Shown: positions 34,991 to 43,300, counted from the stretch's first letter. The stretch: DNA of 64,000 nt from Streptomyces avicenniae (GCF_000719135.1 NZ_JOEK01000009.1:434001-498000); one strand, 5' to 3'. Notes: generated from the sequence alone by a model not told the origin. Made by a program: numbers and translations.

Positions 34991-35512
34991 ATGCCGGTGA
35001 TCGAGGGGCACGGGGTACGGCTGCGGGACGCCGGGGAGGGCGACCGGGAGCGTTTCACGGCGGTGCTCGACGCCCCGGGCGTGCGGAAGTGGTGGGGCGA
35101 CCCGGCGGAGGCGGTGGACGAGTCGTGCGCGCCGCCCGAGGGAGCGTGGTGCGTGGCGGTGGAGCACGGCGGGCTCGTGACCGGTCTCGTGCAGGTGTGG
35201 GAGGAGACGACGCCGGACTACCGGCACGCCGCGCTCGACATCGCGGTGCACGAGGACTTCCACGGGCGCGGGATCGGGGGCGCGGCGCTGTACCTGGTCG
35301 CGCGCCACCTGTTCGAGACCGTGGGGCACCACCGGCTGACGATCGATCCGGCGGTGGCGAACGAGGGCGCGGTGCGGCTCTACCGGCGGCTCGGCTTCCG
35401 GCCCGTGGGCGTCATGCGGGAGTACGAGCGGCGCGCGGACGGGTTCACGCGCGACGGGCTGTTGATGGACATGCTGGCGGGGGAACTGGTCGCTCCCCCG
35501 CCGGCGCGGTGA
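34991..35512 (+). CDS. GNAT acetyltransferase, AAC(6')-like
   Basis: A 173-residue acetyltransferase resembling aminoglycoside 6'-N-acetyltransferase relatives: GVRKWWGDP (residues about 30-38), ALDIAVHEDFHGRGIGGAALYLV with the R-G-I-G-G acetyl-CoA loop, and TIDPAVANEGAVRLYRRLGFRPVGVMREYERRADG. The W-W-G motif and final strand are characteristic of AAC(6')-type and RimJ-like proteins. Resistance activity cannot be claimed from sequence. It converges with the DUF574 gene eight bases away. Confidence 0.85.
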   Translation: MPVIEGHGVRLRDAGEGDRERFTAVLDAPGVRKWWGDPAEAVDESCAPPEGAWCVAVEHGGLVTGLVQVWEETTPDYRHAALDIAVHEDFHGRGIGGAALYLVARHLFETVGHHRLTIDPAVANEGAVRLYRRLGFRPVGVMREYERRADGFTRDGLLMDMLAGELVAPPPAR

Positions 35513-35521
35513 TCCGCGGGG

Positions 35522-36346
35522 TCACGCCTTGCGGGCGACGCCGCCCGCCATCAGCTGCTGGGCCACGTCGAGGGGCAGCGCCACGGGGCCGTCGGGGCGC
35601 CACAGCGGCAGGGAGACCACCCCGGGGTCGAGGAGGTCGAGGCCGTCGAAGTAGGCGGTGATCTCCTCGATGGTGCGGAAGCGGCCGGTCCCGAGGAAGT
35701 CCAGCATCGTCACCTCGACGGCGCGGGCCTCGGGGCCGGTGTCGCAGAAGCAGGTGAGGACGAGGTAACTGCCGGGCGGCACGGCGTTCATGTAGGCGTT
35801 GACGACACCCTGCGGGTCCTCGTCGTCGTGGAGGTGGTGCAGGATGCCGACCAGCATGACGCCGACGGGCTTCGAGAAGTCGATGAGGCGCTGGACGCTG
35901 GGGTGCGCCAGGACGGCGGCGGGGTCGCGGAGGTCGGCGGTGACGACGGCGGTGCGGTCGTTCTCCTCCAGCAGCGCGCGGCCGTGGGCCAGGACGATGG
36001 GGTCGTTGTCCACGTAGACGACGCGGGCGTCGGGGTTCTCGCGCTGGGCGACCTGGTGGGTGTTCTCCAGGGTGGGCAGACCGGCGCCGAGGTCGAGGAA
36101 CTGGTCGATGCCCACGGCGTCCGAGGCGAGGTGGCCCACCATCCGGCCGAGGGCGGCGCGGTTGTACCAGCCGACGTCGCTGATGTGCGGCATGTTGCGG
36201 CGCACCTCGTCGGCGACGACGCGGTCGATCTCGTAGTTGTCCTTGCCGCCGAGGACCGCGTCGTAGACACGGGCGATGCTCGGCCTGCTGAGATCGATCT
36301 CCGGGGCCGTGCCGCTGGCCGGTGTTCCGCCGTGCTGATCCGTCAT
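35522..36346 (-). CDS. DUF574-type SAM-dependent methyltransferase, copy 2
   Basis: A 274-residue paralogue of the gene at 30332, with SIARVYDAVLGGKDNYEIDRVVADEVR, QFLDLGAGLPTLENTHQVAQRENP, VVYVDNDPIVLAH and [22 protein letters not shown]. The order of motifs is identical, but overall identity looks moderate, so it is an old paralogue rather than a recent duplication. The ATG at 36346 has GGGAGG seven bases upstream. Substrate unknown. A 780-base gene-poor stretch follows upstream of it. Confidence 0.92.
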   Translation of the reverse strand: MTDQHGGTPASGTAPEIDLSRPSIARVYDAVLGGKDNYEIDRVVADEVRRNMPHISDVGWYNRAALGRMVGHLASDAVGIDQFLDLGAGLPTLENTHQVAQRENPDARVVYVDNDPIVLAHGRALLEENDRTAVVTADLRDPAAVLAHPSVQRLIDFSKPVGVMLVGILHHLHDDEDPQGVVNAYMNAVPPGSYLVLTCFCDTGPEARAVEVTMLDFLGTGRFRTIEEITAYFDGLDLLDPGVVSLPLWRPDGPVALPLDVAQQLMAGGVARKA

Positions 36347-37126
36347 CGCGGACCTCCCATCTCTCCGGTGCCGTCCGCGTTCCGGACGCCCCGCGCGCGT
36401 GCCGGGTCAGAGTAACGCGCGGGAGGGCGGGTGAGGCGGTTCGATGATCACCAACTCGCCCTGTCGGGACGCAAGTTATCGATCTGATATGCGAGGGGCA
36501 CGGCGGGCGGACGGTCCGTCGAGGGCGGCGGGGCCGCCGAGGGGGTGAATACCGGGAGAAATGCTCTTGCCCTCGCCCATTACGGAGAGTAATGTTACCC
36601 GTGCGTTGAGGGAAACGCGGAGCGCGGGGCCCGAGACCGGAAAGGATGGGCGGTTTCGTGTGGTGGGTGTTCGAGGAATACGGCGGCGACATCGGGAGGG
36701 CCGGACCTGACCCCGCATTGCCGGGCCGATGGCCGGGCAAGCGGGCGGTCACACGTCGCCGTACGGGCACGGTGGTGCCGTTTCGGGTTCACGCTCCGGA
36801 CGTCGGGGAGGAGCAGCCACGATTTCCGGGCGGTCGGCGGACCGCCGAATTGGGTGATTCGGCGGACACGGGCCGGGAGAAGCGTGCTTCGGCCCCGGAG
36901 TGGGGGCCGGTCATTCGGGCGGCCCTGGCCTTTGACGAAGAGCCGTTCCGGTGGGGAAACCGGGGACGGATACGTGCGGCGGGCCGGGGCGGAGGGGTGC
37001 TGCCCGGCGGTCCGGCGACGGCCGCCCCGAGATGCCGGGCCCGGCCGTACGCGGTGGCAGGGCGGTGGGGACCGCCGGTGCGCCGCGTGTGCCGGGAGGT
37101 TCAGGACCGCGCGGGGCCGGGTGGAT
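36347..37126. other. 780-base gene-poor region between DUF574 copy 2 and lsr2
   Basis: No open frame here has family features, a ribosome site and normal codon use together; the longest are Arg/Pro-rich shadows. The first half is comparatively A+T-rich, with TTATCGAT near 36476 and a palindrome CATTAC-N5-GTAATG at 36578-36594 that overlaps a second one, GTAATGTTAC. Such A+T islands are typical Lsr2 targets, so autoregulation by the neighbouring gene product is possible. Confidence 0.5.
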
Positions 37127-37459
37127 TCAGTGGGCTTTGTCGTACGCTTCCTGGACGTTTCCGGGGACACGGCCCCGGTCGTTCACCTCGTAGCCGTTCT
37201 CCTTGGCCCACTCGCGCACCTTGGCCGGGTCAACGCCGGGCGCGGGGCGCTTGACGGTGGAACCGCCACGCTGACTGCGGCCGGTCTTGCGGCCCTTGTC
37301 GATGAATGGGCCGAGGGCTTCGAGAAGCCGGTCGAAGGAGTCGGGCGCGAGGTCGATCTCGTAGTTCACGCCGTCGAGGCTGAAGGTATGCGTACCGACA
37401 TCGGTGGCCTCGTCCCCGGTGAGGTCGTCGGTGTAGATGGTGACCACTTTCTTTGCCAT
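37127..37459 (-). CDS. lsr2: Lsr2 nucleoid-associated protein
   Basis: A 110-residue DNA-bridging xenogeneic silencer, the actinobacterial counterpart of H-NS. The N-terminal dimerisation domain (MAKKVVTIYTDDLTGDEA, then VNYEIDLAPDSFDRL) is followed by a basic linker and the C-terminal DNA-binding domain with the AT-hook-like Arg95-Gly-Arg97 in NDRGRVPGNV. Streptomycetes usually have two paralogues; which one this is cannot be settled here. There is no Shine-Dalgarno, and the promoter suggests a leaderless message. Both sides are gene-poor. Confidence 0.96.
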   Translation of the reverse strand: MAKKVVTIYTDDLTGDEATDVGTHTFSLDGVNYEIDLAPDSFDRLLEALGPFIDKGRKTGRSQRGGSTVKRPAPGVDPAKVREWAKENGYEVNDRGRVPGNVQEAYDKAH

Positions 37460-37914
37460 GACGGGGAGTATACGGCCAATGGAGTGGTATTCACGCCCCT
37501 ACCAGACGGGGATTTTACCGGCGCAATGCCGTCACCCCGCCGGGAGACCGGGAGGAATCATACGGACGACATCGCGAGGAGTCCGGGAGACAAGGATATT
37601 CCCAGCGTCGGCGGCGCCGAGGTGATATCCGCCGGGGGCGGTGGGCGGCCGTCGCACCCTGGAGAGCGACGGCGTTAGGGGCACGCTTCCCCACCGCGTG
37701 TGACGAGGAGTGCGGACGACTGTATCGGTCCCCCGGGCCCGCGACAGTGTGGAACAGCACAATCCACGGTCCCGGTCTCAGTGGATTCCGCCGCGTGTCG
37801 GGCGGCCGTCACGGTGTACGGCGGGCCAGGGGCGAGGCGGCCGTCAGGTGGCGCGTCGGACGGCGCGCGTGAGACGGCGGGACGTCAGATGACGGGAGGT
37901 CAGTAGGTCCGGCG
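37460..37914. other. 455-base gene-poor region upstream of lsr2
   Basis: Apart from the lsr2 promoter at its left edge, I see no gene. Several short frames exist on both strands but lack ribosome sites or recognisable protein features. The last part contains several GACGTCAG / GGTCAG-like words (about 37860-37920) without clear symmetry. Confidence 0.5.
37467..37494 (-). promoter_or_regulatory. Leaderless promoter of lsr2
   Basis: On the minus strand TATACT (37472-37467) lies exactly seven bases before the ATG at 37459, so transcription should start at the A of the start codon. GTGAAT (37494-37489), 16 bases upstream, is a weak -35. The lack of any purine-rich ribosome site agrees with leaderless translation. 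Confidence 0.65.
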
Positions 37915-39336
37915 TCAGACGGCGGTGCCTGTCGGGCCGGGGGCCCGAGGGGTCCCGGTCACCTCGGCATCGGCATCGGCTTCCGCTTCGGTGGCCCTGG
38001 CGGCGGGGACCGTGGCGCCGGTGGCGGCCCGGCGCCTGCGGATCTCGGTGCCGAGCGCGAGCAGCAGTCCGGCCGCGAGCAGAGGCAGGGCGCGGAACCA
38101 GACCTCCTGCTCGACCTGGGTGGCGAGCAGGACGCAGGACCCCACGCCGAGCACGGGCACGACGGCGGGGACCGTGAAGTGGTCGCGCCCGACACGGTCG
38201 CGGCGCAGGACGAGGACGGAGGTGTTGACGACGGCGAAGACGAACAGGAGGAGCAGCACCATGGTCGAGGCGAGCGTGGCGACGTCACCGGTCAGCGCCA
38301 GGCAGGTGGACAGCGTGGTCGTGACGATGATCGCCACCCAGGGGGTGCGCCGCCGGGGCAGCACCCGGGCCAGGAAGGAGGGGAGCAGTCCGTCGCGGGC
38401 CATGCCGTAGGCGAGGCGGGACGTCATGATGCCGGTGAGCAGGGCGCCGTTCGCGACGGCCACGAGGGCGATGGCGCTGAACAGCCGGTCGGGGACTCCG
38501 CCCGCGGCGTGGACCACTTCGAGCAGCGGGCCGCTGGAGCCGACGAGCCGTTCCGTGGGCACGGCGGTGCTGGCGACGACGCCGACGAGCCCGTAGATCA
38601 GCCCGGCGGCGCCGAGCGCGCAGAAGAGGGCGCGCGGGAAGGAGCGGCGCGGGTCGTGCGTCTCCTCGGCCAGGTTGACCGAGGTCTCGAAGCCCGCGAA
38701 GGCGTAGTAGGAGAGCACCACGCCGCCGAGGACGGCGCCCGCGGCGCCGGTCTCCGGGGTGCCGAGATCGGCCAGCCGGGACGGGTCGCCCTCGCCGCGC
38801 AGCACGACCCAGGTGCCGAGGCCCACGATGAGGAGGAGGCCGCCGACCTCGACGACGGTGGCGACGGCGTTGGCGCGCATCGACTCGCTGATGCCCCGGG
38901 CGTTGAGGAGGGCCAGGGCGAAGGGGAAGACGACGGCGACGGCCGCGGTGGGCACGCTGACGAAGGCGCCCAGGTAGTCCCCGGCGAACGCGCGCGTGAG
39001 GGTGGCGACGGAGACCGTACCGGCGGCGAGCATGCAGAAGCCGGTCAGGAAGCCGGGGAGGGACCCGAAGGCGAGGTGGGCGTAGTGCGCCGCTCCCCCG
39101 GCGCGCGGGTACTTGGTGGCCAGTTCGGCGTACGAGGCGGCGGTGAGGAGGGAGAGGCAGAGGGCGGCGAGCAGCGGTACCCAGACGGCGCCGCCGGACT
39201 CGGCGGCCACCTGGCCGACGAGGACGTACACACCCGCGCCGAGGACGTCGCCCAGGATGAACAGGAAGAGGAGCCGCGTCGTGAGGGCCTTCTTGAGGGG
39301 CGTCCGCGCGTCCGCCGAGGGGTCCGTAGGCGTCAT
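37915..39336 (-). CDS. APC-family amino acid permease
   Basis: A 473-residue membrane transporter of the amino acid-polyamine-organocation superfamily with about 12-14 helices. Helix 1 carries FILGDVLGAGVYVLVGQ, whose G-x-G-x-Y break binds the substrate amine and carboxylate, and helix 6 has SYYAFAGFETSVNLAEE. The C-terminal cytosolic tail is unusual: a Glu/Ala/Asp repeat encoded by a short repeated codon block near 37965-37990. The ATG at 39336 follows GGGGGGA. Substrate is probably a cationic or neutral amino acid (inference). Confidence 0.9.
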   Translation of the reverse strand: MTPTDPSADARTPLKKALTTRLLFLFILGDVLGAGVYVLVGQVAAESGGAVWVPLLAALCLSLLTAASYAELATKYPRAGGAAHYAHLAFGSLPGFLTGFCMLAAGTVSVATLTRAFAGDYLGAFVSVPTAAVAVVFPFALALLNARGISESMRANAVATVVEVGGLLLIVGLGTWVVLRGEGDPSRLADLGTPETGAAGAVLGGVVLSYYAFAGFETSVNLAEETHDPRRSFPRALFCALGAAGLIYGLVGVVASTAVPTERLVGSSGPLLEVVHAAGGVPDRLFSAIALVAVANGALLTGIMTSRLAYGMARDGLLPSFLARVLPRRRTPWVAIIVTTTLSTCLALTGDVATLASTMVLLLLFVFAVVNTSVLVLRRDRVGRDHFTVPAVVPVLGVGSCVLLATQVEQEVWFRALPLLAAGLLLALGTEIRRRRAATGATVPAARATEAEADADAEVTGTPRAPGPTGTAV

Positions 39337-39529
39337 GTGGTCCCCCCTGCCCTGGTGTCGGCGCGGCAGACGCCCGTTCAGCCGAACGTGTCATCAGCGG
39401 CGGTGATCGGGGGCGGGCGGCGCCCGCGGCTGGTATGCGGGCCGGTGGCGCGGGCCTCCGGGCGCCGCGCGGCGGGAGGTTGGTACCGTCCCCGGGTCGT
39501 CACTCCCTCCGGCGAACGGACTCGAAGAC

Positions 39530-40555
39530 ATGCCCGATCGACTGATCTGTGTCGGCTCCTACACGGACGAGACCGGCGGCCGTGGCCCCGGCCTCACGGT
39601 CCTGCGCGGGACGGGGCCCGACGGGCGCCTCGTGCCGTCAGGCGAACTGCCGCTGCCCGGCGCCTCCTGGCTGGAGTGGCACCCGTCCCTGCCCGTGCTC
39701 TACGCGGTGCACGAACTCGCCGAGGGCGGGGTGAGCGCCGTCGCGTTCGACGCCGACGGCACCCCGGCCGTGCGCGGGACGCTCCCGACCGGCGGCGCGG
39801 AGCCCTGCCACCTCGCCGTCACCCCGGACGGGCGGCACCTGCTGGCCGCCAACTACGGCTCGGGCAGCGTCGCCGTCTTCGCCCTGGACACGACGGGCGC
39901 GCTGGTGAGCCGCACCGACCTGGTGACGCACACCGGCTCGGGTCCCGACCCTGACCGCCAGGAGGGCCCGCACGCCCACATGGTGACCCTGCACGGCACG
40001 GACGGCCTGGTCACGGTCACCGACCTCGGCACCGACACGCTGTGGACCTACCGGCTGGTGGCCGAGACGGGCACGCTGGAGCGGGTCGCGGCGAGCGCGC
40101 TGCCCGCCGGGACGGGCCCGCGCCAGCTGGTCCACGCGGCGGAGAGCCGCTGGTACGTCGTGGCCGAGCTCGGCCGCGCGCTGATCGCCGTCACCGAGAG
40201 CGCCCCCGGCACGTTCGCGCCGGTGGCGTCGAGCCCGGCCTCGGGGCACGACGCGGACGTCATGCCCGCGCACTTCGCCGTGTCGGCCGACGGGCGCTTC
40301 GGCTTCCTCTCCAACCGCGGCCCCGACACGGTCGCGACGTTCGCACTGGGCGCCGAGCAGCCCGCGCTGGTGGACGAGCACACGCTCGACGCCGCCTGGC
40401 CGCGGCAGTTCACGTTGGACGGCGACCGCATGTACGTGGCCGCGCAGCAGAGCGACGCGGTGGTCGTCCTGACGGTGGACCCGGGGACGGGCTCCCTCAC
40501 CGAGGACTACCGCGTGCCCGTGGGCTCGCCGGCCTGCGTCGCGATCCAGCCCTGA
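39530..40555 (+). CDS. Lactonase-family beta-propeller (YbhE/6-phosphogluconolactonase-like)
   Basis: A 341-residue seven-bladed propeller. Repeated blade motifs are clear: LAVTPDGRHLLAANYGSGSVAVFAL, DGLVTVTDLGTDTLWTYRL, FAVSADGRFGFLSNRGPDTVATF and GDRMYVAAQQSDAVVVLTV. GPHAHMV and FLSNRG are the catalytic-site neighbourhoods of 3-carboxy-cis,cis-muconate and 6-phosphogluconate lactonases. The true substrate is unknown; a pentose-phosphate role is possible. Single gene, followed after 13 bases by a 12-bp-stem terminator. Confidence 0.88.
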   Translation: MPDRLICVGSYTDETGGRGPGLTVLRGTGPDGRLVPSGELPLPGASWLEWHPSLPVLYAVHELAEGGVSAVAFDADGTPAVRGTLPTGGAEPCHLAVTPDGRHLLAANYGSGSVAVFALDTTGALVSRTDLVTHTGSGPDPDRQEGPHAHMVTLHGTDGLVTVTDLGTDTLWTYRLVAETGTLERVAASALPAGTGPRQLVHAAESRWYVVAELGRALIAVTESAPGTFAPVASSPASGHDADVMPAHFAVSADGRFGFLSNRGPDTVATFALGAEQPALVDEHTLDAAWPRQFTLDGDRMYVAAQQSDAVVVLTVDPGTGSLTEDYRVPVGSPACVAIQP

Positions 40556-40568
40556 CGGGTGCGCCACC

Positions 40569-40604
40569 CCCCTGGCCCGGCCGTGCGGAACACCGGGCCA
40601 GGGG
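40569..40604 (+). terminator. Terminator of the lactonase-like gene
   Basis: CCCCTGGCCCGG pairs perfectly with CCGGGCCAGGGG across a 12-base loop, starting 13 bases after the stop. Confidence 0.8.
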
Positions 40605-40665
40605 CGGCGTACGCCCCGCGTCACGGGGTGCGTTTCACGCCGCCGGTCCGGGCAATGCGGATGTC

Positions 40666-40956
40666 ATGTCCGCGAATACAAGGAGATTCGGCCCGGCCGC
40701 CGCGATCATCGCCGTGGTCGCCGACGTGGCCGCATTCATCATCGGCCTCTGGATTCTGATGTACCTGCTCGACGCCAACCCGGGCAACGCGCTCGTGGAC
40801 TTCGTCCACGACTCGTCGCGCTGGCTGGCCGGCTGGTCCCATGACCTGTTCACCTTCGACGAGGAATGGGCGCGTGTGGTCTGCGGTTACGGCCTGGCGG
40901 CGCTGGTGTACTTCGCCATCGGCAACTTCGTCGCCAATCGCGTCCGTCAGTACTGA
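40666..40956 (+). CDS. Small two-helix membrane protein, conserved in streptomycetes
   Basis: A 96-residue protein with two hydrophobic helices: residues about 10-34 (AAAIIAVVADVAAFIIGLWI and onward) and about 72-91 (VCGYGLAALVYFAIGNFVA). The loop between is amphipathic with Trp and acidic residues (SSRWLAGWSHDLFTFDEEWARV). It resembles a conserved streptomycete hypothetical of about 100 residues. Function unknown. The ATG at 40666 lacks a clear ribosome site. It stands alone between two terminators. Confidence 0.7.
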   Translation: MSANTRRFGPAAAIIAVVADVAAFIIGLWILMYLLDANPGNALVDFVHDSSRWLAGWSHDLFTFDEEWARVVCGYGLAALVYFAIGNFVANRVRQY

Positions 40957-41158
40957 ACACGGCCCCGCTCACGGCACCGTCCGCCGTGGGCTCGGGACGC
41001 GCGACGGTCCCCCGGCCAGGTGGCCGGAACGTCCCCCGGGCAGGGGGACCGCCGCGCGGCACGGAGCGAGGGGCCCGCACGGCAGGACGGACGGCGGTAC
41101 CGGCCCGCCGAGGCACGGCGGGCCGGGGGACAACGGGAGATCACGGAAACGCGGGATC

Positions 41159-41190
41159 GCGCGCACACGCGCGCACGCACACACGCACAC
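41159..41190. repeat. Alternating purine-cytosine tract, potential Z-DNA
   Basis: Thirty-two bases alternate strictly between a purine (G or A) and C, giving (RC)16. This is the longest such tract noticed in the window. It lies directly against a 16-bp terminator hairpin. Such sequence can adopt Z-DNA under negative supercoiling and is prone to slippage. Confidence 0.7.
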
Positions 41191-41228
41191 GAGGGGACGG
41201 CCGGGCCACAGCGCCCGGCCGTCCCCTC
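41191..41228. terminator. 16-bp-stem terminator between convergent genes
   Basis: A perfect stem from GAGGGGACGGCCGGGC and its complement with a six-base loop. It lies between the small membrane-protein gene and the convergent RidA gene, and probably ends both. Confidence 0.9.
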
Positions 41229-41259
41229 ACGACGTACCGGCGCCACGCCGGGCGGCCGG

Positions 41260-41739
41260 TCAGCCGTCGTGCCCGACGACGGCCGTGACGCGGATCTCGA
41301 CGCGCATGCCGGGCGCCCCGAGCACGGGCACCCCGGTCTGCGTCCAGATGGGCGCGCGGTCCCCCATGCGCAGACGGAACTGCTCCACCATGACCCGGTT
41401 GTGCTCCTCACCGATGGTGTCGGCGGCGCTCGGCACGTGGTACGAGTTCACGGCGACGACGTCACGCCAGGTGGCGCCCGCCTCGGCGAGGGTCAGCGCG
41501 ACGTTGTCGAACGCCCGCACGATCTCCTCCTCCAGCGCCTCGGGGAACGCCGGGCCGCCGCCCGGGGCCCACTCCGGGTCCCAGCCGCCCTGCCCCGAGG
41601 TCTCGACGCGGTCCCCGATCCGTACGGCCTGGCTGTAGCGCAGCCCGGCCAGGAGGTTCGCGCCGTAGCCGGGGGTGACGAAGAACTCGGGCGCGCCGGA
41701 CCCGGCGCCGGTGGGGGTGGCAAGGGTGGTGTCAGACAT
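41260..41739 (-). CDS. RidA/YjgF-family protein
   Basis: A 159-residue member of the Rid superfamily, trimeric proteins that hydrolyse reactive enamine/imine intermediates or act on related compounds. VRIGDRVETSGQGGWDPEW, EEIVRAFDNVALTLAEAGATWRDVVAVNSYHV and the end VLGAPGMRVEIRVTAVVG are typical. The canonical RidA arginine is present in GMRVEIRVTAV. The ATG at 41739 follows AGAGGA, with tandem MarR-type operators just upstream. The much longer open frame it lies in is an artefact. Divergent from and probably regulated by the MarR gene. Confidence 0.9.
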   Translation of the reverse strand: MSDTTLATPTGAGSGAPEFFVTPGYGANLLAGLRYSQAVRIGDRVETSGQGGWDPEWAPGGGPAFPEALEEEIVRAFDNVALTLAEAGATWRDVVAVNSYHVPSAADTIGEEHNRVMVEQFRLRMGDRAPIWTQTGVPVLGAPGMRVEIRVTAVVGHDG

Positions 41740-41756
41740 GGAAATCCTCTCAATTG

Positions 41757-41804
41757 ACTTCACGCATGAAGTGAATCTACCACACATCGCTTCACGCATG
41801 AAGT
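41757..41804. promoter_or_regulatory. Tandem MarR operators in the ridA-marR gap
   Basis: Two near-identical palindromes, ACTTCACGCATGAAGT (41757-41772) and GCTTCACGCATGAAGT (41789-41804), are spaced 32 bp apart, which is three helical turns. One lies 18 bp before the RidA start, the other 25 bp before the MarR start, next to TAGGAT (41818-41823), a likely -10 six bases before the marR ATG. Confidence 0.85.
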
Positions 41805-41829
41805 AACGACCGCTTGGTAGGATGCCCGC

Positions 41830-42333
41830 ATGATCCGCTCCTCGCCCTCGGACACGGGCGGTGACACACCCGGCGAGCCGGCGTGGCTCACGGCGTCCGA
41901 GAAGGAGGCGTGGACCGGCCTGGTCTCCCTCGTCCTGCTCCTGCCGGGACGGCTGGAGTCCCCCCTCCAGCGCGAGGCGGGTCTGACGCTCTTCGAGTAC
42001 CTGACCCTCAGCCACATCTCGGAGACCCCCGGGCGCCGCCTGCGGATGAGCGAGCTGGCGTACCTCGCCAACGGCTCGCTCTCCCGCCTGTCCAACGTCG
42101 TCAAGCGGTTCGAGGCGCGGGGCTGGGTGGAGCGCTCCCCCGACCCCGACGACGGCCGTGTCACGCTCGCCGCCCTGACCGACGCGGGTTACGAGGTCGT
42201 CGTCGCGGCGGCGCCCGTGCATGTGCGCGCGGTACGCGAGCTGGTCCTCGATCCCCTGACGGCCGCCGACCAGCGGGCCCTTGCCCGCATCGCCGCGAAA
42301 CTGCGGACGAGGCCAGCCGATCTGGCCCAGTGA
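41830..42333 (+). CDS. MarR-family transcriptional regulator
   Basis: A 167-residue winged-helix repressor. The recognition region MSELAYLANGSLSRLSNVVKRFEARGWVERSPDPDDGRVTLAALTDAGYE (read in parts, about 73-122) contains the helix-turn-helix and the D-x-R wing of MarR proteins. It probably binds the tandem palindromes upstream, repressing itself and the divergent RidA gene until a ligand binds. No Shine-Dalgarno is visible, and TAGGAT lies six bases upstream of the ATG, so a leaderless message is likely. Confidence 0.93.
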   Translation: MIRSSPSDTGGDTPGEPAWLTASEKEAWTGLVSLVLLLPGRLESPLQREAGLTLFEYLTLSHISETPGRRLRMSELAYLANGSLSRLSNVVKRFEARGWVERSPDPDDGRVTLAALTDAGYEVVVAAAPVHVRAVRELVLDPLTAADQRALARIAAKLRTRPADLAQ

Positions 42334-42400
42334 CCCGCCCCCGGTGCCCCGACCCGAGGCGCCGTCACCGACCCACCGCGACGACCACGGAGCCGCCCTC

Positions 42401-43228
42401 ATGCACGCCACCCCAGGACTCGGTCCCGCCTCCCCGGAAACGCTGGGCGCGGGAGACGGCGGCGGCGCCTGGGTGCCCGTCACCACGGGCGAGTCGGAGG
42501 CCGCCGTCTTCCGCAGCGCGGACGGGGCGCGGTACGCCAAGTGCGTGCTCCCGGCCGACGCCGCCGGTCTCGCCGCGGAGCGCGACCGGATCGCCTGGCT
42601 GCGCGGCCAGGGCGTACCAGGCGCGACCGTGCTGGCCTGGCACACCACCGACGCGGGCGCCTGCCTGGTGACGGGTGCCGTGCCCGGCGTGCCCGCCGAC
42701 CAGGTGCCCGCCGCCGACCTGTGGACCGCCTGGGACAACATCGCCGACGCCGTGCGCGCCCTGCACGAACTGCCCGTCGGCGACTGCCCGTTCCACCGCG
42801 ACCTGGAGACGATGGCCACGACGGCGCGCGACGTCGTGCGCCGGGGCGCGGTGAACCCCGAGTTCCTCCCCGAGGAGCAGCGGGACACCCCGCCCGCCGA
42901 CCTGCTGGCCCGCCTCGTCCCGCAGCTCGCGCGGCGGCGGGAGCAGGAACAGGCCGACCCGGTCGTCTGCCACGGCGACCTGTGCCTGCCCAACATCGTC
43001 CTCGACCCCAGGACGCTGACGGTGTCGGGCTTCATCGACCTCGGCCGCCTCGGCGCCGCCGACCGCCACGCCGACCTGTCCCTGCTGCTCGCCAACGCGC
43101 GGGAGACATGGCCGGACGAGGAGCGGGCACGGGAGGCTGACGCCGCCTTCGCCGCGCGGTACGGAATGCCCCTGGACGGCGACCGCCTGCGCTTCTACCT
43201 GCATCTCGACCCGCTCACCTGGGGCTGA
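42401..43228 (+). CDS. aph(3''): Aminoglycoside 3''-phosphotransferase (streptomycin type)
   Basis: A 275-residue kinase very like the streptomycin 3''-phosphotransferases of S. griseus (AphE) and StrA. CHGDLCLPNIVLDPRTL (His191-Gly-Asp193, Asn198) and SGFIDLGRLGAADRHADLSLLLANARETW (metal-binding Asp213) are the catalytic core; RYAKCV and the family ending RFYLHLDPLTWG are also present. It should inactivate streptomycin by phosphorylation. No streptomycin biosynthetic genes are in the window, so it looks like an intrinsic resistance gene. The ATG at 42401 is the second in-frame start. Confidence 0.9.
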   Translation: MHATPGLGPASPETLGAGDGGGAWVPVTTGESEAAVFRSADGARYAKCVLPADAAGLAAERDRIAWLRGQGVPGATVLAWHTTDAGACLVTGAVPGVPADQVPAADLWTAWDNIADAVRALHELPVGDCPFHRDLETMATTARDVVRRGAVNPEFLPEEQRDTPPADLLARLVPQLARRREQEQADPVVCHGDLCLPNIVLDPRTLTVSGFIDLGRLGAADRHADLSLLLANARETWPDEERAREADAAFAARYGMPLDGDRLRFYLHLDPLTWG

Positions 43229-43264
43229 ACGCGCCCCGGGCATGCCCGGATATCCTGTACGGGC

Positions 43265-43299
43265 GCGTCCACCCGTCACCTCGGGTCGGACGCTTTTTT
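43265..43299 (+). terminator. Canonical hairpin with T6 tract abutting the next start codon
   Basis: GCGTCCACCCG pairs with CGGGT-C-GGACGC (one bulged base) across six bases and is followed by six T residues. One base later comes the ATG at 43301. It may end the aph(3'') transcript, or, since TATCCT at 43251-43256 could be a -10, act within the leader of the next gene. Confidence 0.8.
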
Positions 43300-43300
43300 C

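Noticed and set aside
36854..37678. A 274-codon plus-strand frame across lsr2
   Set aside because: It is antisense to Lsr2, has no family features, and runs through the lsr2 promoter.
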